NCBI GenBank assembly: GCA_963791885.1
Contig: CAWBUL010000004.1
Span: 1,550,001-1,614,000 of the forward strand
Reading direction: 5' to 3'
Length of the DNA stretch: 64,000 nucleotides
Origin: CAVSUZ01 sp963791885
GTDB taxonomy: Bacteria; Pseudomonadota; Alphaproteobacteria; Acetobacterales; Acetobacteraceae
The notes below the pieces were generated by a model. The model was not told the DNA's origin and searched no databases. It saw nothing but the letters and a program-made list of their open reading frames with translations. A program made the translations under genes and the position numbers. Below are positions 17,148-26,663 of the stretch, in pieces (within the stretch, counting starts at the first letter, position 1; each line of letters starts with the position of its first letter).

Positions 17148-18392
17148 ATGCAGGTCACGTCTCAGCAGCGCCACGTGGTGGCGGCCGCTTATCTTGGCTG
17201 GACCCTGGATGCGTTCGACTTCTTCATCATGGTCTTCGTGCTGCGCAACATCGCGCAGACGTTCGATACGACCATCACCGTGGTCACCATCGCCATCACG
17301 CTGACGCTGGCGATGCGCGCGCTCGGCGCTTGGATCTTCGGCCGTCTTGCCGACCGGTTCGGCCGCCGGCCCACCCTTATGGCCAATATCTTGATGTATT
17401 CGGTGTTGGAACTCGCCACCGCCTTCTCACCCAACCTGACAGTCTTCATCCTTCTCCGGGCCTTGTACGGTGTTGCGATGGGCGGGGAGTGGGGTGTCGG
17501 CGCTTCTCTCACCATGGAGTCCATTCCCGCTCGTTGGCGCGGTCCGGTCTCAGGCCTGCTGCAGGCCGGCTATCCCAGCGGCTACCTACTGGCCACGATC
17601 GTTTACTGGATTGCCTTCGACTATGTCGGCTGGCGCGGGTTGTTTGTGATCGGCGCGCTGCCCGCCCTCCTGGTATTCTATATCCGCCGTTCGGTGCCGG
17701 AGAGTCCCGATTGGCACGCCCGGCAGGCCAAGCCTCAGCCCTCGATCTGGTCGGTGCTGCGCCAGCATCTTGGGTTGACGATCTACGCCGTGATCCTGAT
17801 GACGGCGTTCAACTTCTTCAGCCATGGTTCGCAGGATCTGTATCCCACTTTCCTGCAGGTGCAGCACAAGCTGCCCCAGGGCACCGTCGCCACGATCGCT
17901 ATCATCTACAATATCGGTGCCATCATCGGCGGTATCGGGTTCGGCATGCTGTCGCAGCACATTGGCCGGAGAGTCGCCATCATCATCGCCGCACTTCTCG
18001 CGTTGCCGATCATCCCGATCTGGGCCTTCTCGGCCACACCCATGGCCCTGGGAGCGGGCGCGTTCATGATGCAGATCGCAGTACAGGGTGCCTGGGGTGT
18101 GATCCCGGCTCATTTGAACGAGCTTTCGCCAGCCGAAATCCGTGGCACCTTCCCCGGCACCGTTTATCAGCTTGGCAACTTGTTCGCCGCCGCAAACGCG
18201 ACCATCCAGGCCAGCATCGCTTCCAACCTGGGCGGGAACTATGCGTGGCCACTGGCCGGCGTCTGCGCCATCGTCGCGGTCGTCATTGCTATGCTGGTCG
18301 GTTTCGGACGAGAGGCCCGGCATGTCCATATGGGCGGGCCGTTACCGGAGACGGCGGATCGGGCGGAGGCGCCGGTACCTTTCCGAGCCTGA
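17148..18392 (+). CDS. MFS transporter, sialate/lactate:H+ symporter type
   Basis: 414 residues with 12 predicted helices. LGWTLDAFDFFIMVFVL in helix 1, GRLADRFGRRPTLM in loop 2-3 and MGGEWGVGASLTMESIP in helix 4-5 are signatures of the NanT/JEN-like subgroup that transports monocarboxylates and sialic acid with protons. Probably imports the substrate of the neighbouring racemase; the exact solute is unknown. Confidence 0.85.
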   Translation: MQVTSQQRHVVAAAYLGWTLDAFDFFIMVFVLRNIAQTFDTTITVVTIAITLTLAMRALGAWIFGRLADRFGRRPTLMANILMYSVLELATAFSPNLTVFILLRALYGVAMGGEWGVGASLTMESIPARWRGPVSGLLQAGYPSGYLLATIVYWIAFDYVGWRGLFVIGALPALLVFYIRRSVPESPDWHARQAKPQPSIWSVLRQHLGLTIYAVILMTAFNFFSHGSQDLYPTFLQVQHKLPQGTVATIAIIYNIGAIIGGIGFGMLSQHIGRRVAIIIAALLALPIIPIWAFSATPMALGAGAFMMQIAVQGAWGVIPAHLNELSPAEIRGTFPGTVYQLGNLFAAANATIQASIASNLGGNYAWPLAGVCAIVAVVIAMLVGFGREARHVHMGGPLPETADRAEAPVPFRA

Positions 18393-18446
18393 GGGGGCAC
18401 TGTCAGGTCCGGGACGGCGGATAGGTTTCGAAAGAAGAGGTGAACC

Positions 18447-18878
18447 ATGTCGCGCGTGACGGGAATAGACCATTTGGTGATCCGAGTGAGTGACTACGCC
18501 AAGTCAAAGGCGTTCTACAGCAAACTCTTTGAGTTTCTTGGTTTCGAAATCTCTGAAGAATACGAAGACGCGATCGGGTGGACGAATGGGCTGACCCAAT
18601 TCTGGATTGGTCCTGCCGACAAGGAGGGTCGGAAGCATCGGCACCGAATCGGCAATATCGGATTCCATCATTACGCTTTCCAGCTCCGCAGCCGCCAGGA
18701 CGTCGATGAGTTACAGGCTTTCCTCCAGGACCTTGGGGCTACGATCGTCGATCCGGCCGCAGAGTATTACGAGGATTACTACTCCGTGTTCTTTCTCGAT
18801 CCGGACGGCTTAAAGCTCGAAGGTATGAAATATGGTGAGCGGCTGGCCCAGCAAAGCGCGGACCGAACAAGCGGCTAA
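18447..18878 (+). CDS. VOC (glyoxalase/dioxygenase fold) family protein
   Basis: 143 residues. A single vicinal-oxygen-chelate module pair: GIDHLVIRVSDYAKSKAFYSKLF with metal-ligand His near residue 8, then GFHHYAFQLRSRQDVDEL and FFLDPDGLKLEGMKY with the terminal Glu ligand. SD AGAGGTG precedes the ATG. Could be a lyase, isomerase or resistance protein; third gene of the racemase/MFS group. Confidence 0.82.
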   Translation: MSRVTGIDHLVIRVSDYAKSKAFYSKLFEFLGFEISEEYEDAIGWTNGLTQFWIGPADKEGRKHRHRIGNIGFHHYAFQLRSRQDVDELQAFLQDLGATIVDPAAEYYEDYYSVFFLDPDGLKLEGMKYGERLAQQSADRTSG

Positions 18879-18896
18879 GACCGACGCAGGTTAGGA

Positions 18897-19160
18897 TCAG
18901 TTCGCAAACAGTGATCCGAACGTCTCCTGAACCACGGATCGCAGCCCGCTTTCAGGTTTGCTCATCGCCTGCAGAAAGCCAACGGTTCTGGCAGCCGGGC
19001 CATCCCACACAAAGCGGGCTTGTTGAAATGAGCATCCCACAATCACTGGCGGCTCGCCCCCACTGTAACGAAGCGTCGTTCCGACGAACGCACAATCGAC
19101 AAACTCGGATCCATCCAGGTCCACGACTTCGGTTCCAAATTGCCGGTTCATGTGCCGCAT
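18897..19160 (-). CDS. Small hypothetical protein with pentapeptide-like segment
   Basis: 87 residues. The central part GSEFVDCAFVGTTLRYSGGEPPVIVGCSFQQARFVWDGPAARTVGFLQAM resembles short single-layer beta-solenoid proteins that accompany mobile or regulatory loci. There is no signal peptide and no strong ribosome site; MNRQF four codons in is an alternative start. Function unknown. Confidence 0.55.
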   Translation of the reverse strand: MRHMNRQFGTEVVDLDGSEFVDCAFVGTTLRYSGGEPPVIVGCSFQQARFVWDGPAARTVGFLQAMSKPESGLRSVVQETFGSLFAN

Positions 19161-19587
19161 CGGCTGAATGGCTACGTGACCGTGATCCGGTTATATCGCA
19201 CGACACTGCTTCCTGATTACCGGCAGCAGCATCCCTAGCACTGTCGCACCACGATGGTTGCAGTCAGACGAAGGATTGTTGTCGCCATAGCCATTTGCAT
19301 GCTCGACAGTCCCAATCCTCGGCATCACACTTCTGCACGGCCGGCTCTGGCGCGACGCAAATAGGCCCCTCTCCAGTTGCAGCGTATGGCCTAAATTCAC
19401 GCTCCAGGACGAGCCGAGCACGCCCGCGGACGGGCATCGCCGCGCGCCACGCGAGGACCATCAACGTCGCGACTGCGTGGAGCCTGAGGGAGGCATTATT
19501 GGTCCTGAGGTTCTGGGAAGCCTGGAAATAGGCAAAAGCGTCGCTCACCGCGCACGAGCTCGGCTCGCCGGACATGAGAGGTCGCAC
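19161..19587. other. Region without a confident gene
   Basis: A minus-strand frame starting with GTG at 19587 (107 residues) begins immediately after the stop of the small ORF at 19588-19836. It has no ribosome site or recognisable domain, and its Arg/Ala/Cys-rich composition looks like shadow coding. I see no RNA gene here. It may be the transcribed tail of the 19836 unit. Confidence 0.35.
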
Positions 19588-19836
19588 TCAGGGGTCACCA
19601 TCGGCCAGCGCGGCCTGGTGAAAGCCGCGCCAAGTATCGATAAGCCGTCCGACAGATGTGTCTGATTCCGGCAAAGTGGCGCGTCGGCCGCCACTGCGCA
19701 TAACGTACTGGCCGCCAAACCGGCTGAGCACAGCCTTGTTGGCGACGCTCATTGTATATCCTTGGACGCACAGTAGTTCTTCTTGAATTGCCGGGTCAGC
19801 AGCCGCGTCTGCTCTTGAAAGTATCGAGGCTGACAT
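19588..19836 (-). CDS. Small protein behind an FNR/FixK-type box
   Basis: 82 residues from ATG at 19836, preceded by AAAGGA with a 6 nt gap. An upstream in-frame ATG at 19893 lies inside the regulatory box and is rejected. Sequence features: MSASILSRADAAADPAIQ, then a Gly/Arg-rich RFGGQYVMRSGGRRATLPE and C-terminal VGRLIDTWRGFHQAAL. No family recognised. The perfect box 57 bp upstream gives a -41.5-type architecture with a leader of ~22 nt, suggesting induction under low oxygen. Confidence 0.55.
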   Translation of the reverse strand: MSASILSRADAAADPAIQEELLCVQGYTMSVANKAVLSRFGGQYVMRSGGRRATLPESDTSVGRLIDTWRGFHQAALADGDP

Positions 19837-19892
19837 TGACGATCCTTTCGCCACCGCTGCCGGCAGATCAATCGAACGGACGCGCAACATCA

Positions 19893-19906
19893 TTGATGCA
19901 GATCAA
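19893..19906 (-). promoter_or_regulatory. FNR/ANR/FixK-type binding site
   Basis: TTGAT-GCAG-ATCAA, an exact match to the TTGAT-N4-ATCAA consensus for oxygen-responsive CRP/FNR regulators. The box centre is 63.5 bp from the ATG of the small minus-strand ORF. No other gene starts within range on the plus strand. Confidence 0.65.
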
Positions 19907-20068
19907 TCCAACCGGAAAACGGTCTGGCCCGCGAAGAAGCGCGGTCGGATGATTGCGCCGGATGGCAAGCAAACCCACGCAGACGGACGGTAACCGGCTT
20001 CAAGGTGTTGCCGGCCTGGCCAGCAGGCGTAATCAGCGGTCCTTCACAGACCGCGTCTCAGCACCTTT

Positions 20069-20989
20069 CTACGGCTTGGGGGTCGGCGGAACCGCCGTGT
20101 CCGTCGCCTTCGCGGGCGCTCCGTCCAGATTGAATATCTTCACATCCGCCGCAGCCCGCGCATCGGCAACCGCCTTCTGCACCCCTTCCTTCAGCATCTC
20201 CTGCCGAATCTGATCGGACGCCTGCTCGAAGCTGGGCGGAGGTGCCTGGCGATGGCCCAGCACCTGGATTACGTGCCAGCCGAACTGCGTATGGACCGGG
20301 GTCTCTGTGTACTGCCCGTCCTTCAAAGCGAAGGCTGCGTCCGCGAAGGCCGGCACCATGTCGTCCTTCTTGAAGAATCCCAGATCTCCGCCATCCGCCG
20401 CGCCAGGATCCTTGCTGTACTTCTTTGCCAGGGTGGCGAAATCCGCCCCCTTATCCAGCTGCGAGATGATATCGTTCGCCTCCGCCTCGGTCGGAACCAG
20501 GATGTGTCGCGCATGCACCTCCTCGGTGCCGGGCTTGCCGGCATATTCCGAGTCATAACGGGCGTGCAGCGCCGCATCGGTCACCTGGGGCGCCACTTCC
20601 TTCTGCAGGTAGGCATTGTCCAGCACTTGGTCGGTCGCCGCCTGGATCTGTTCCTTGACTGCCGGATCGTTCTGCAGCCCCTGCTTGCGCGCCACATCCG
20701 CCAGCGCCTTTTCGCTCACAATGGAGTCGATCAGCTTGGGATAGAGCATCTCCGGCGGCAGGGCACGGACATTCGCGGGCAGGCTCTCGGCCGCCTCCTT
20801 GACGTCGCTCAGATGAATGGGCTGGCCGTTCACCGTCGCGACCACCGGATCGCCACCGGGCGGTCCAGGGGGGGCAATTGGAGCGGGGGCAGCAGGATTC
20901 GGAGCTGGCGATGTCTGGGCGAGCGCGGGAGCGGCAAGCAGCAGCAGCGCGGCGGCAAGGCGGGCGGAACCGCCGAAGCGAACAGGCAT
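20069..20989 (-). CDS. Periplasmic parvulin-type peptidylprolyl isomerase
   Basis: 306 residues from MPVRFGGSARLAAALLLLAAPALAQ, a clear signal peptide; 26 in-frame residues upstream are excluded. A Pro/Ala linker precedes a SurA/PrsA-like N-terminal helical part (VNGQPIHLSDVKEAAESLP). The rotamase core at ~150-245 contains VHARHILVPTEAEA, FATLAKKYSKDPGAADGGDLGFF and TQFGWHVIQVLGHR. Folds or chaperones exported and outer-membrane proteins. Divergent from secA by 200 bp, a sensible pairing for export. Confidence 0.9.
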   Translation of the reverse strand: MPVRFGGSARLAAALLLLAAPALAQTSPAPNPAAPAPIAPPGPPGGDPVVATVNGQPIHLSDVKEAAESLPANVRALPPEMLYPKLIDSIVSEKALADVARKQGLQNDPAVKEQIQAATDQVLDNAYLQKEVAPQVTDAALHARYDSEYAGKPGTEEVHARHILVPTEAEANDIISQLDKGADFATLAKKYSKDPGAADGGDLGFFKKDDMVPAFADAAFALKDGQYTETPVHTQFGWHVIQVLGHRQAPPPSFEQASDQIRQEMLKEGVQKAVADARAAADVKIFNLDGAPAKATDTAVPPTPKP

Positions 20990-21190
20990 TCGTACTCCCG
21001 GGGGAAATAAGGGCGGGTTATGGCGGAACCCCGGGCCTTGGACAAGCAACGGTTTGGCAAGAAGCAAGCCACCTCTGCTCCGTCACACGCGGGGCGCATG
21101 TCCGTTTGCGTTGACCCTGACCCCTCCGGGTCCTATCTCCGCCGTTCCGCTCCTATGCTTCACCGGCCGTCTGTGCCCGGAAAGGTCTGA

Positions 21191-23929
21191 ATGCTCGCCG
21201 CTCTCGCCCGCGCCGTGTTGGGAACCTCCAACGATCGTCTGCTCAAAGCGTATCGCCGGCGGGTGCCGCAGATCAATGCACTCGAACCCGCCATGCAGGC
21301 TCTGTCGGACGAAGCCCTCCGGGCGAAGACCACCGAATTCCGGGAAAAACTCGACGCCGGCGCCACTCTGGACGATCTCCTCCCCGAGGCCTTCGCGGTC
21401 GTGCGCGAAGCCGCCGTCCGCACCCTCGGACAGCGCCATTTCGACGTGCAGCTCATCGGCGGAATGGTTCTCCATGAAGGCCGCATCGCCGAAATGAAGA
21501 CGGGCGAGGGCAAGACCCTGGTCGCCACGCTCCCCGTGTATCTCAACGCCTTGGCCAGCAAGGGCGTGCACGTCGTCACGGTGAACGACTACCTGGCCCG
21601 CCGCGATGCAGAGTGGATGGGCCAGATCTACGGCTTCCTCGGCCTGTCCGTCGGCGTCATCGTGCACGGTTTGGACGATGATCGGCGCCGCGCCCAATAC
21701 GCAGCCGACATCACCTACGGCACGAATAACGAGTTCGGCTTCGATTACCTGCGCGACAACATGAAATACTCGCTGGAACAGATGGTCCAGCGGGAGTTCT
21801 TCTTCGGCATCGTCGACGAGGTCAACTCCATCCTGATCGACGAAGCGCGCACGCCGCTTATCATTTCTGGCCCGGCCGAGGACAGCTCTGACCTCTATCG
21901 CCGTGTCGATGAGGTCGTGAAGGAACTGGTGAAGGACCCCGAAACCTACGACAAAGACGAGAAATTTCGCACCGTCTCCCTCACCGAACCCGGCTCTGAG
22001 CAGGTTGAGGACATGCTGCGCGAAGCCGGCGTGCTGACCGAGGGCAATCTCTACGACATCTTCAACGTCTCTGTCGTGCACCACGTGCAGCAGAGCCTGC
22101 GCGCCCACATCCTGTTCGCGCGCGACGTCGATTACATCGTCCGCCAAGGCAAGGTGGTGATCATCGATGAGTTCACCGGCCGCATGATGGAGGGTCGGCG
22201 CTACTCCGACGGTCTGCACCAGGCGCTGGAAGCCAAGGAACACGTTGAAGTACAGGCGGAAAACCAGACCCTCGCTTCCATCACCTTCCAGAACTACTTC
22301 CGCCTCTATCCCAAGCTGGGCGGCATGACCGGCACCGCGGCCACGGAAGCCGACGAGTTCGCTGAGATCTACAAGCTCGACGTCGTCGAAATCCCCACCA
22401 ACGTCGTGGTAAATCGCAAAGACGAGGATGACGAGGTCTATCGCTCCGCCGAGGAGAAATGGGAATCCGTCGCCAACCTGATCGAAGAATCACGCAAAAC
22501 CGGCCAGCCCATGCTGGTCGGCACGGTATCAATCGAAAAGAGCGAGCACCTTTCGAACATCCTGAATAGGCGCAAGGTTCCGCACGCGGTGCTGAACGCG
22601 CGATTCCACGAACAGGAAGCGGAGATCGTCGCCCAGGCAGGCGCCCCCGGTTCCGTTACTATTGCAACAAACATGGCCGGCCGCGGCACCGACATCAAGC
22701 TCGGCGGCAATCTCGAAATGCGCCTCAAGAAAGAACTTGAAGGCATCGACGACCCCGGACTGCGCGCCACGCGCGAGGCGGAGATCAAGGACGAGATCGC
22801 CCGCGCCCATGAACAGGTGAAGCAGGCCGGCGGATTGTTCGTCATCGGCACCGAGCGTCACGAAAGCCGACGCATCGACAACCAGTTGCGCGGCCGCTCG
22901 GGCCGGCAGGGCGATCCCGGGCGCTCGCACTTCTTTCTCTCGCTCGAAGACGATCTGATGCGCATCTTCGGATCCGACCGGATGGGCGGAATGCTGCAGA
23001 AGCTGGGCCTGAAGCCAGGCGAGGCGATCGTTCACCCGTGGATCAACAAGGCCCTGGAAAAAGCCCAGAAGAAGGTCGAGGCGCGCAACTTCGATACGCG
23101 CAAGAACGTGCTGAAATACGACGACGTGATGAACGACCAGCGCAAGGAGGTCTACGCCCAGCGCAAGGAGTTCATGCGCGCCACCGACGTCTCTGAAACC
23201 GTGGACGACATGCGCAACGAGATTACCACTGCGATGGTCGCCCGCCGCGTGCCGGAAAAAGCATTTGCGGAACAATGGGAACTCAAGGAACTCGCCGAAG
23301 ACGTCAAGCGCGTGCTCAACCTTGAACTCCCAATCGAAGACTGGGGCCGCGAGGAAGGCATCGACGAAACCCGACTTCGCGAACGGATCGAACAGGCGGC
23401 TGACGCCTTCATGAAAGACAGGGAACAGCGGTTCACGCCGGACCTGATGCGCTTCATCGAGAAATCGATGCTCATCCAGACCCTCGACGCGGTGTGGAAG
23501 GAGCACCTGTACGCGCTCGATCACCTGCGCCAGGGCATCGGCTTGCGCGCCTACGGTCAGAAGGATCCGCTGCGGGAATATCAGGCTGAAGCGTTCGCAC
23601 TGTTCAATGCCATGCTGGACGAGCTGAAGGAGCGCGTCACCTCGCTGCTGTCACGTGTAGAACTCGCGCCGGACCGCCCGCCCGAAGCCGATTTCCAGCC
23701 GCGCCGCCAGCCGATGCTGGAGCAGCATCCCGAACCGATCGGCGTCTTTGGCGGAGAGTATGACGCCGAGGTGGCAACCCTGGCGCCCGTTTCGGTGGCT
23801 GCCCAGCCGATGGTCGCCGAGGCGGTCGATCCCTCCGATCCGTCCACATGGCGCGGTACGCCCCGCAACGCGCCCTGCCCTTGCGGCTCAGGCAAGAAAT
23901 ACAAGCACTGCCACGGCCGTCTGGCCTGA
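21191..23929 (+). CDS. secA: Preprotein translocase ATPase SecA
   Basis: 912 residues, full length. Walker A MKTGEGKT near residue 101, VNDYLARRDAEWM, DEVNSILIDEARTPLIISGP (DEAD-like), TNMAGRGTDIKLGG, and a C-terminal zinc-binding tail CPCGSGKKYKHC that binds SecB and phospholipid. Drives post-translational secretion through SecYEG. The downstream phosphatase starts within a few bases of its stop. Confidence 0.97.
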   Translation: MLAALARAVLGTSNDRLLKAYRRRVPQINALEPAMQALSDEALRAKTTEFREKLDAGATLDDLLPEAFAVVREAAVRTLGQRHFDVQLIGGMVLHEGRIAEMKTGEGKTLVATLPVYLNALASKGVHVVTVNDYLARRDAEWMGQIYGFLGLSVGVIVHGLDDDRRRAQYAADITYGTNNEFGFDYLRDNMKYSLEQMVQREFFFGIVDEVNSILIDEARTPLIISGPAEDSSDLYRRVDEVVKELVKDPETYDKDEKFRTVSLTEPGSEQVEDMLREAGVLTEGNLYDIFNVSVVHHVQQSLRAHILFARDVDYIVRQGKVVIIDEFTGRMMEGRRYSDGLHQALEAKEHVEVQAENQTLASITFQNYFRLYPKLGGMTGTAATEADEFAEIYKLDVVEIPTNVVVNRKDEDDEVYRSAEEKWESVANLIEESRKTGQPMLVGTVSIEKSEHLSNILNRRKVPHAVLNARFHEQEAEIVAQAGAPGSVTIATNMAGRGTDIKLGGNLEMRLKKELEGIDDPGLRATREAEIKDEIARAHEQVKQAGGLFVIGTERHESRRIDNQLRGRSGRQGDPGRSHFFLSLEDDLMRIFGSDRMGGMLQKLGLKPGEAIVHPWINKALEKAQKKVEARNFDTRKNVLKYDDVMNDQRKEVYAQRKEFMRATDVSETVDDMRNEITTAMVARRVPEKAFAEQWELKELAEDVKRVLNLELPIEDWGREEGIDETRLRERIEQAADAFMKDREQRFTPDLMRFIEKSMLIQTLDAVWKEHLYALDHLRQGIGLRAYGQKDPLREYQAEAFALFNAMLDELKERVTSLLSRVELAPDRPPEADFQPRRQPMLEQHPEPIGVFGGEYDAEVATLAPVSVAAQPMVAEAVDPSDPSTWRGTPRNAPCPCGSGKKYKHCHGRLA

Positions 23930-23931
23930 TC

Positions 23932-24666
23932 TTGGACGACCTCCCGATCTCCGTGGCGCTCGAAGGCGCCAGCAATGTACGCGATCTCGGCGGCTGGCCC
24001 GCACCCGGCGGAACCGTGCGCCGCGGCCGCGTGTTTCGCGCCGCCGCGCTGAACAGCCTGACCGAAGCGGACTGTCTGGCCCTGCGCGATCTCGGCATTA
24101 AGGTCGTATGCGATTTCCGCGGCACGACGGAGCGCATCTCCGCCCCCTGCGCCCTGTCCGGCGTCGAGGTCCGCTCGCTGCCAATCGAACCCTCCGTCGG
24201 AGCGAGCCTGCACGACATTCTCGCGACCCGGGAGGGGACCGGCGAGGACACCGACACGCTCATGCGCGCGGCTTATGTCGCGTACGCCGTCGAATCGTCA
24301 CACTGCTATCGCGCGCTGTTCGATGCCGTACTCGATGGCGCCGGCCCCGTGTTGTTCCATTGCTCTGCGGGCAAGGACCGCACCGGCTTCGGCGCGGCGC
24401 TTATCCTGACCGCCCTCGGCGTCGAATGGGACGTCATCCTGCGCGACTACCTGTCGAGCAACACGCTCTGGCGCGGCGACCCCGTCATGGCCGCCGGCAT
24501 TCCACCCCATGTTGCACGCGGCCTGCTCACGGTCCGCGCCGAACTGCTGGAAGCAGCCTTTGCCGCGATCGCCGAGGACCATGGCAGCTTCGCGCGCTAT
24601 GCGGAGACACAGCTGGGGCTTACCGAGGCGCGCCTGGCCCGGTTGCGCGGTATGCTGATCGCCTAA
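23932..24666 (+). CDS. Tyrosine-protein phosphatase, dual-specificity-like
   Basis: 244 residues if the TTG at 23932 is used; GTG at 23953 is an alternative, as no ATG lies between the secA stop and the conserved start of the domain (VALEGASNVRDLGGW). Signature CX5R loop HCSAGKDRTGFGAA with general acid region CDFRGTTERI upstream. This is the bacterial Y_phosphatase3 family, related to MptpB and lipid phosphatases. Tightly packed behind secA. Confidence 0.88.
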   Translation: MDDLPISVALEGASNVRDLGGWPAPGGTVRRGRVFRAAALNSLTEADCLALRDLGIKVVCDFRGTTERISAPCALSGVEVRSLPIEPSVGASLHDILATREGTGEDTDTLMRAAYVAYAVESSHCYRALFDAVLDGAGPVLFHCSAGKDRTGFGAALILTALGVEWDVILRDYLSSNTLWRGDPVMAAGIPPHVARGLLTVRAELLEAAFAAIAEDHGSFARYAETQLGLTEARLARLRGMLIA

Positions 24667-24684
24667 ATCCCGAGAGGAGAGCGG

Positions 24685-25572
24685 GTGAACAAGGGCGAGC
24701 GCATCGCCGTCGGCAGCGTCGGGATCGGTTGCGCTGTTCTGGGCCTTAAAGCCGCGGCTTGGCGCATCACGGGTAGTGCTGCGTTCTTCTCCGACGCGCT
24801 GGAAACCACCGTGAACGTGGCTGCCAGCCTGATCGCTTTTTACGCCATCCGGCTCGCTGGAAAGCCCGCGGATGCCGGACATCCCTATGGCCACCAGAAG
24901 GCCGAGTTCTTCGCCGCGGTGATCGAGGGTGTCCTGATCGTGGTTGCCGCGCTGGCGATTTTCGCCATGGCCTGGACGGCGTTCCGCGGACCGCATGCGC
25001 TGGCCTTGCCCCTGCGTGGCATCGGCTTTTCCGCCGCCGGCACGGTACTCAACGCGGGCTGGTCCGTGCTGCTCCTCCGCACCGGCAAGCGGCTACGCTC
25101 CGCGGCGCTGACCGCCGATGGCCGGCACTTGGCGGCCGATGTGGTGACAAGCCTTGGCCTCATTATCGGCGTTGGCCTCGTAGTCCTGACAGGCATTATC
25201 GAGATCGACCCGGCCGTGGCCGCCCTGGCCGGGATCTATGTGTTGTGGTCGGGTTTGGGAACGATCTCGTCCTCTGTCGGCGCCCTGATGGATGCCGCGC
25301 CGGACCAGGCGATCGTAACGCGCATCCGGGAACTCCTCGCCGAGAGTGCCGCAGGCGCGCTGGAAGCGCACGACCTCAGGATGCGCCACGCCGGACGGCT
25401 GACCTATCTTGAGTTCCACCTCGTGGTGCCCGGCTCCATGACCGTCGCCGAAGCCCACACCATCTGTGATCGCATCGAATCCCGGCTGCGAGCCGAAATG
25501 GACTACCTCGTCATCACGATCCACGTGGAGCCGGAGGAAAAGGCCAAGCACCACGGGGTACCGATCCTGTGA
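24685..25572 (+). CDS. Cation diffusion facilitator (CDF) metal exporter
   Basis: 295 residues, start GTG at 24685 preceded by GAGAGGAGA. Six helices. Metal-site motifs FFSDALETTVN (helix 2) and DGRHLAADVVTS (helix 5) supply Asp/His ligands, and HPYGHQKAEFF is the conserved loop. A C-terminal ferredoxin-like domain has LEFHLVVPGSMTVAEAHTICDRIE. Exports Zn/Fe/Mn-type divalent cations by proton antiport. Its GTGA end overlaps the next gene. Confidence 0.92.
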   Translation: MNKGERIAVGSVGIGCAVLGLKAAAWRITGSAAFFSDALETTVNVAASLIAFYAIRLAGKPADAGHPYGHQKAEFFAAVIEGVLIVVAALAIFAMAWTAFRGPHALALPLRGIGFSAAGTVLNAGWSVLLLRTGKRLRSAALTADGRHLAADVVTSLGLIIGVGLVVLTGIIEIDPAVAALAGIYVLWSGLGTISSSVGALMDAAPDQAIVTRIRELLAESAAGALEAHDLRMRHAGRLTYLEFHLVVPGSMTVAEAHTICDRIESRLRAEMDYLVITIHVEPEEKAKHHGVPIL

Positions 25573-26654
25573 CCCTCGATCTGTTCACGCCTGAGGCCGT
25601 TCGCACCCAGTGCCATGCTGTCCTGGCGCTGGCCGAGCAGGACCGGCTGCGCCATCTGCGATTGGCTCCGCAGCGGCTGGACGATGCCGCGGATTATGTC
25701 GCCGCCGTGACCCGCGACCACTTTCCCGATCTGCGCGTCCCGCTGCACTCCCGCTGGCGCCATTTCAGCGCCGGCGGCACCGACCGTCGCGCGCTCTATC
25801 CCGATGACCCGGCCGCCCGTCTCGAACTCTGCGTCCTGAGCGTGCTGCTGGACGCGGGCGCCGGGTCGCGCTGGAGCTACCGCGAGCCGGGCACCGGCCT
25901 GCCCCTGAACCGCTCAGAAGGCCTCGCCGTCGCCAGCCTGCACGCCTTCCGATCCGGCCTGCTCCGTGCCGATACCGCCTCCCTGGCGGCCTGTTCCGAA
26001 CCCGCGTTGGCCGGGGCGTTTCAGGCCAGCGACGCCAACCCGCTGGAGGGGCTGGCCGGGCGTGCCGCACTATTGCGGCGGCTCGGCGCCGTGCTGCAGG
26101 ACGGGAACGCTTCGCGCCTCGCTGACCTGTTCGCGCCGCTGCGCAGCGGGGTAGGGGTGACGGCCCGCGATATCCTGATCCTGGTGCTTCGCACACTCCG
26201 GCCGATCTGGCCCCGCCCCGAGGGTGACGTCTGGCAGCACCCCAACGTCGGGCCTGTGCCGCTGCACAAGCTGTCGCAATGGCTGAGCTACTCTCTCGCC
26301 GAGACACTGGAGGTGGAGGGGATCACCGTCACCGGATTGGACGCGCTGACCGGCCTCGCGGAATATCGGAATGGCGGCCTGTTCCTGGATTCAGGCGTGC
26401 TGTCCCTGCGCGATCCTTCGCTCACCGGACAACCTCTTCCGGTTGATCACCTCGCCATCATCGAATGGCGCGCCACGACGGTCGCTCTGCTGGACCGCTT
26501 GGCTCCCATGATCCGGTTGCGCCTCGGCACGCCCCTGAGCCTCGGCCAGATCCTTGAAGGCGGTACCTGGGAAGCCGGCCGCCGCCTCGCACAGGAACGG
26601 CGCGGCGATCTCTCGCCTCCACTCAGGATCATCAGCGATGGCTCTGTCTTTTAG
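25569..26654 (+). CDS. DUF1688 / URC4-Urg3-like uracil catabolism protein
   Basis: 361 residues, start GTG at 25569 overlapping the CDF stop. Matches the URC4/Urg3 family by long conserved runs: SRWRHFSAGGTDR, GSRWSYREPGTGLPLNRSEGLAVAS, DVWQHPNVGP and HKLSQWLSYSLAE. URC4 is required for the reductive-independent URC uracil degradation route described in yeast and some bacteria; its biochemical step is not settled. Followed 10 bp later by upp, consistent with the pathway using UMP as entry. Confidence 0.85.
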   Translation: MTLDLFTPEAVRTQCHAVLALAEQDRLRHLRLAPQRLDDAADYVAAVTRDHFPDLRVPLHSRWRHFSAGGTDRRALYPDDPAARLELCVLSVLLDAGAGSRWSYREPGTGLPLNRSEGLAVASLHAFRSGLLRADTASLAACSEPALAGAFQASDANPLEGLAGRAALLRRLGAVLQDGNASRLADLFAPLRSGVGVTARDILILVLRTLRPIWPRPEGDVWQHPNVGPVPLHKLSQWLSYSLAETLEVEGITVTGLDALTGLAEYRNGGLFLDSGVLSLRDPSLTGQPLPVDHLAIIEWRATTVALLDRLAPMIRLRLGTPLSLGQILEGGTWEAGRRLAQERRGDLSPPLRIISDGSVF

Positions 26655-26663
26655 GAACCCTGC

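Noticed and set aside
19264..19587. 107-residue minus-strand ORF following the FNR-box gene
   Set aside because: GTG start directly after a stop, no SD, no domain; kept only as an unresolved region.
22529..23524. 331-residue minus-strand frame within secA
   Set aside because: Fully antisense to SecA, no ribosome site, composition explained by high-GC third positions of the real gene.
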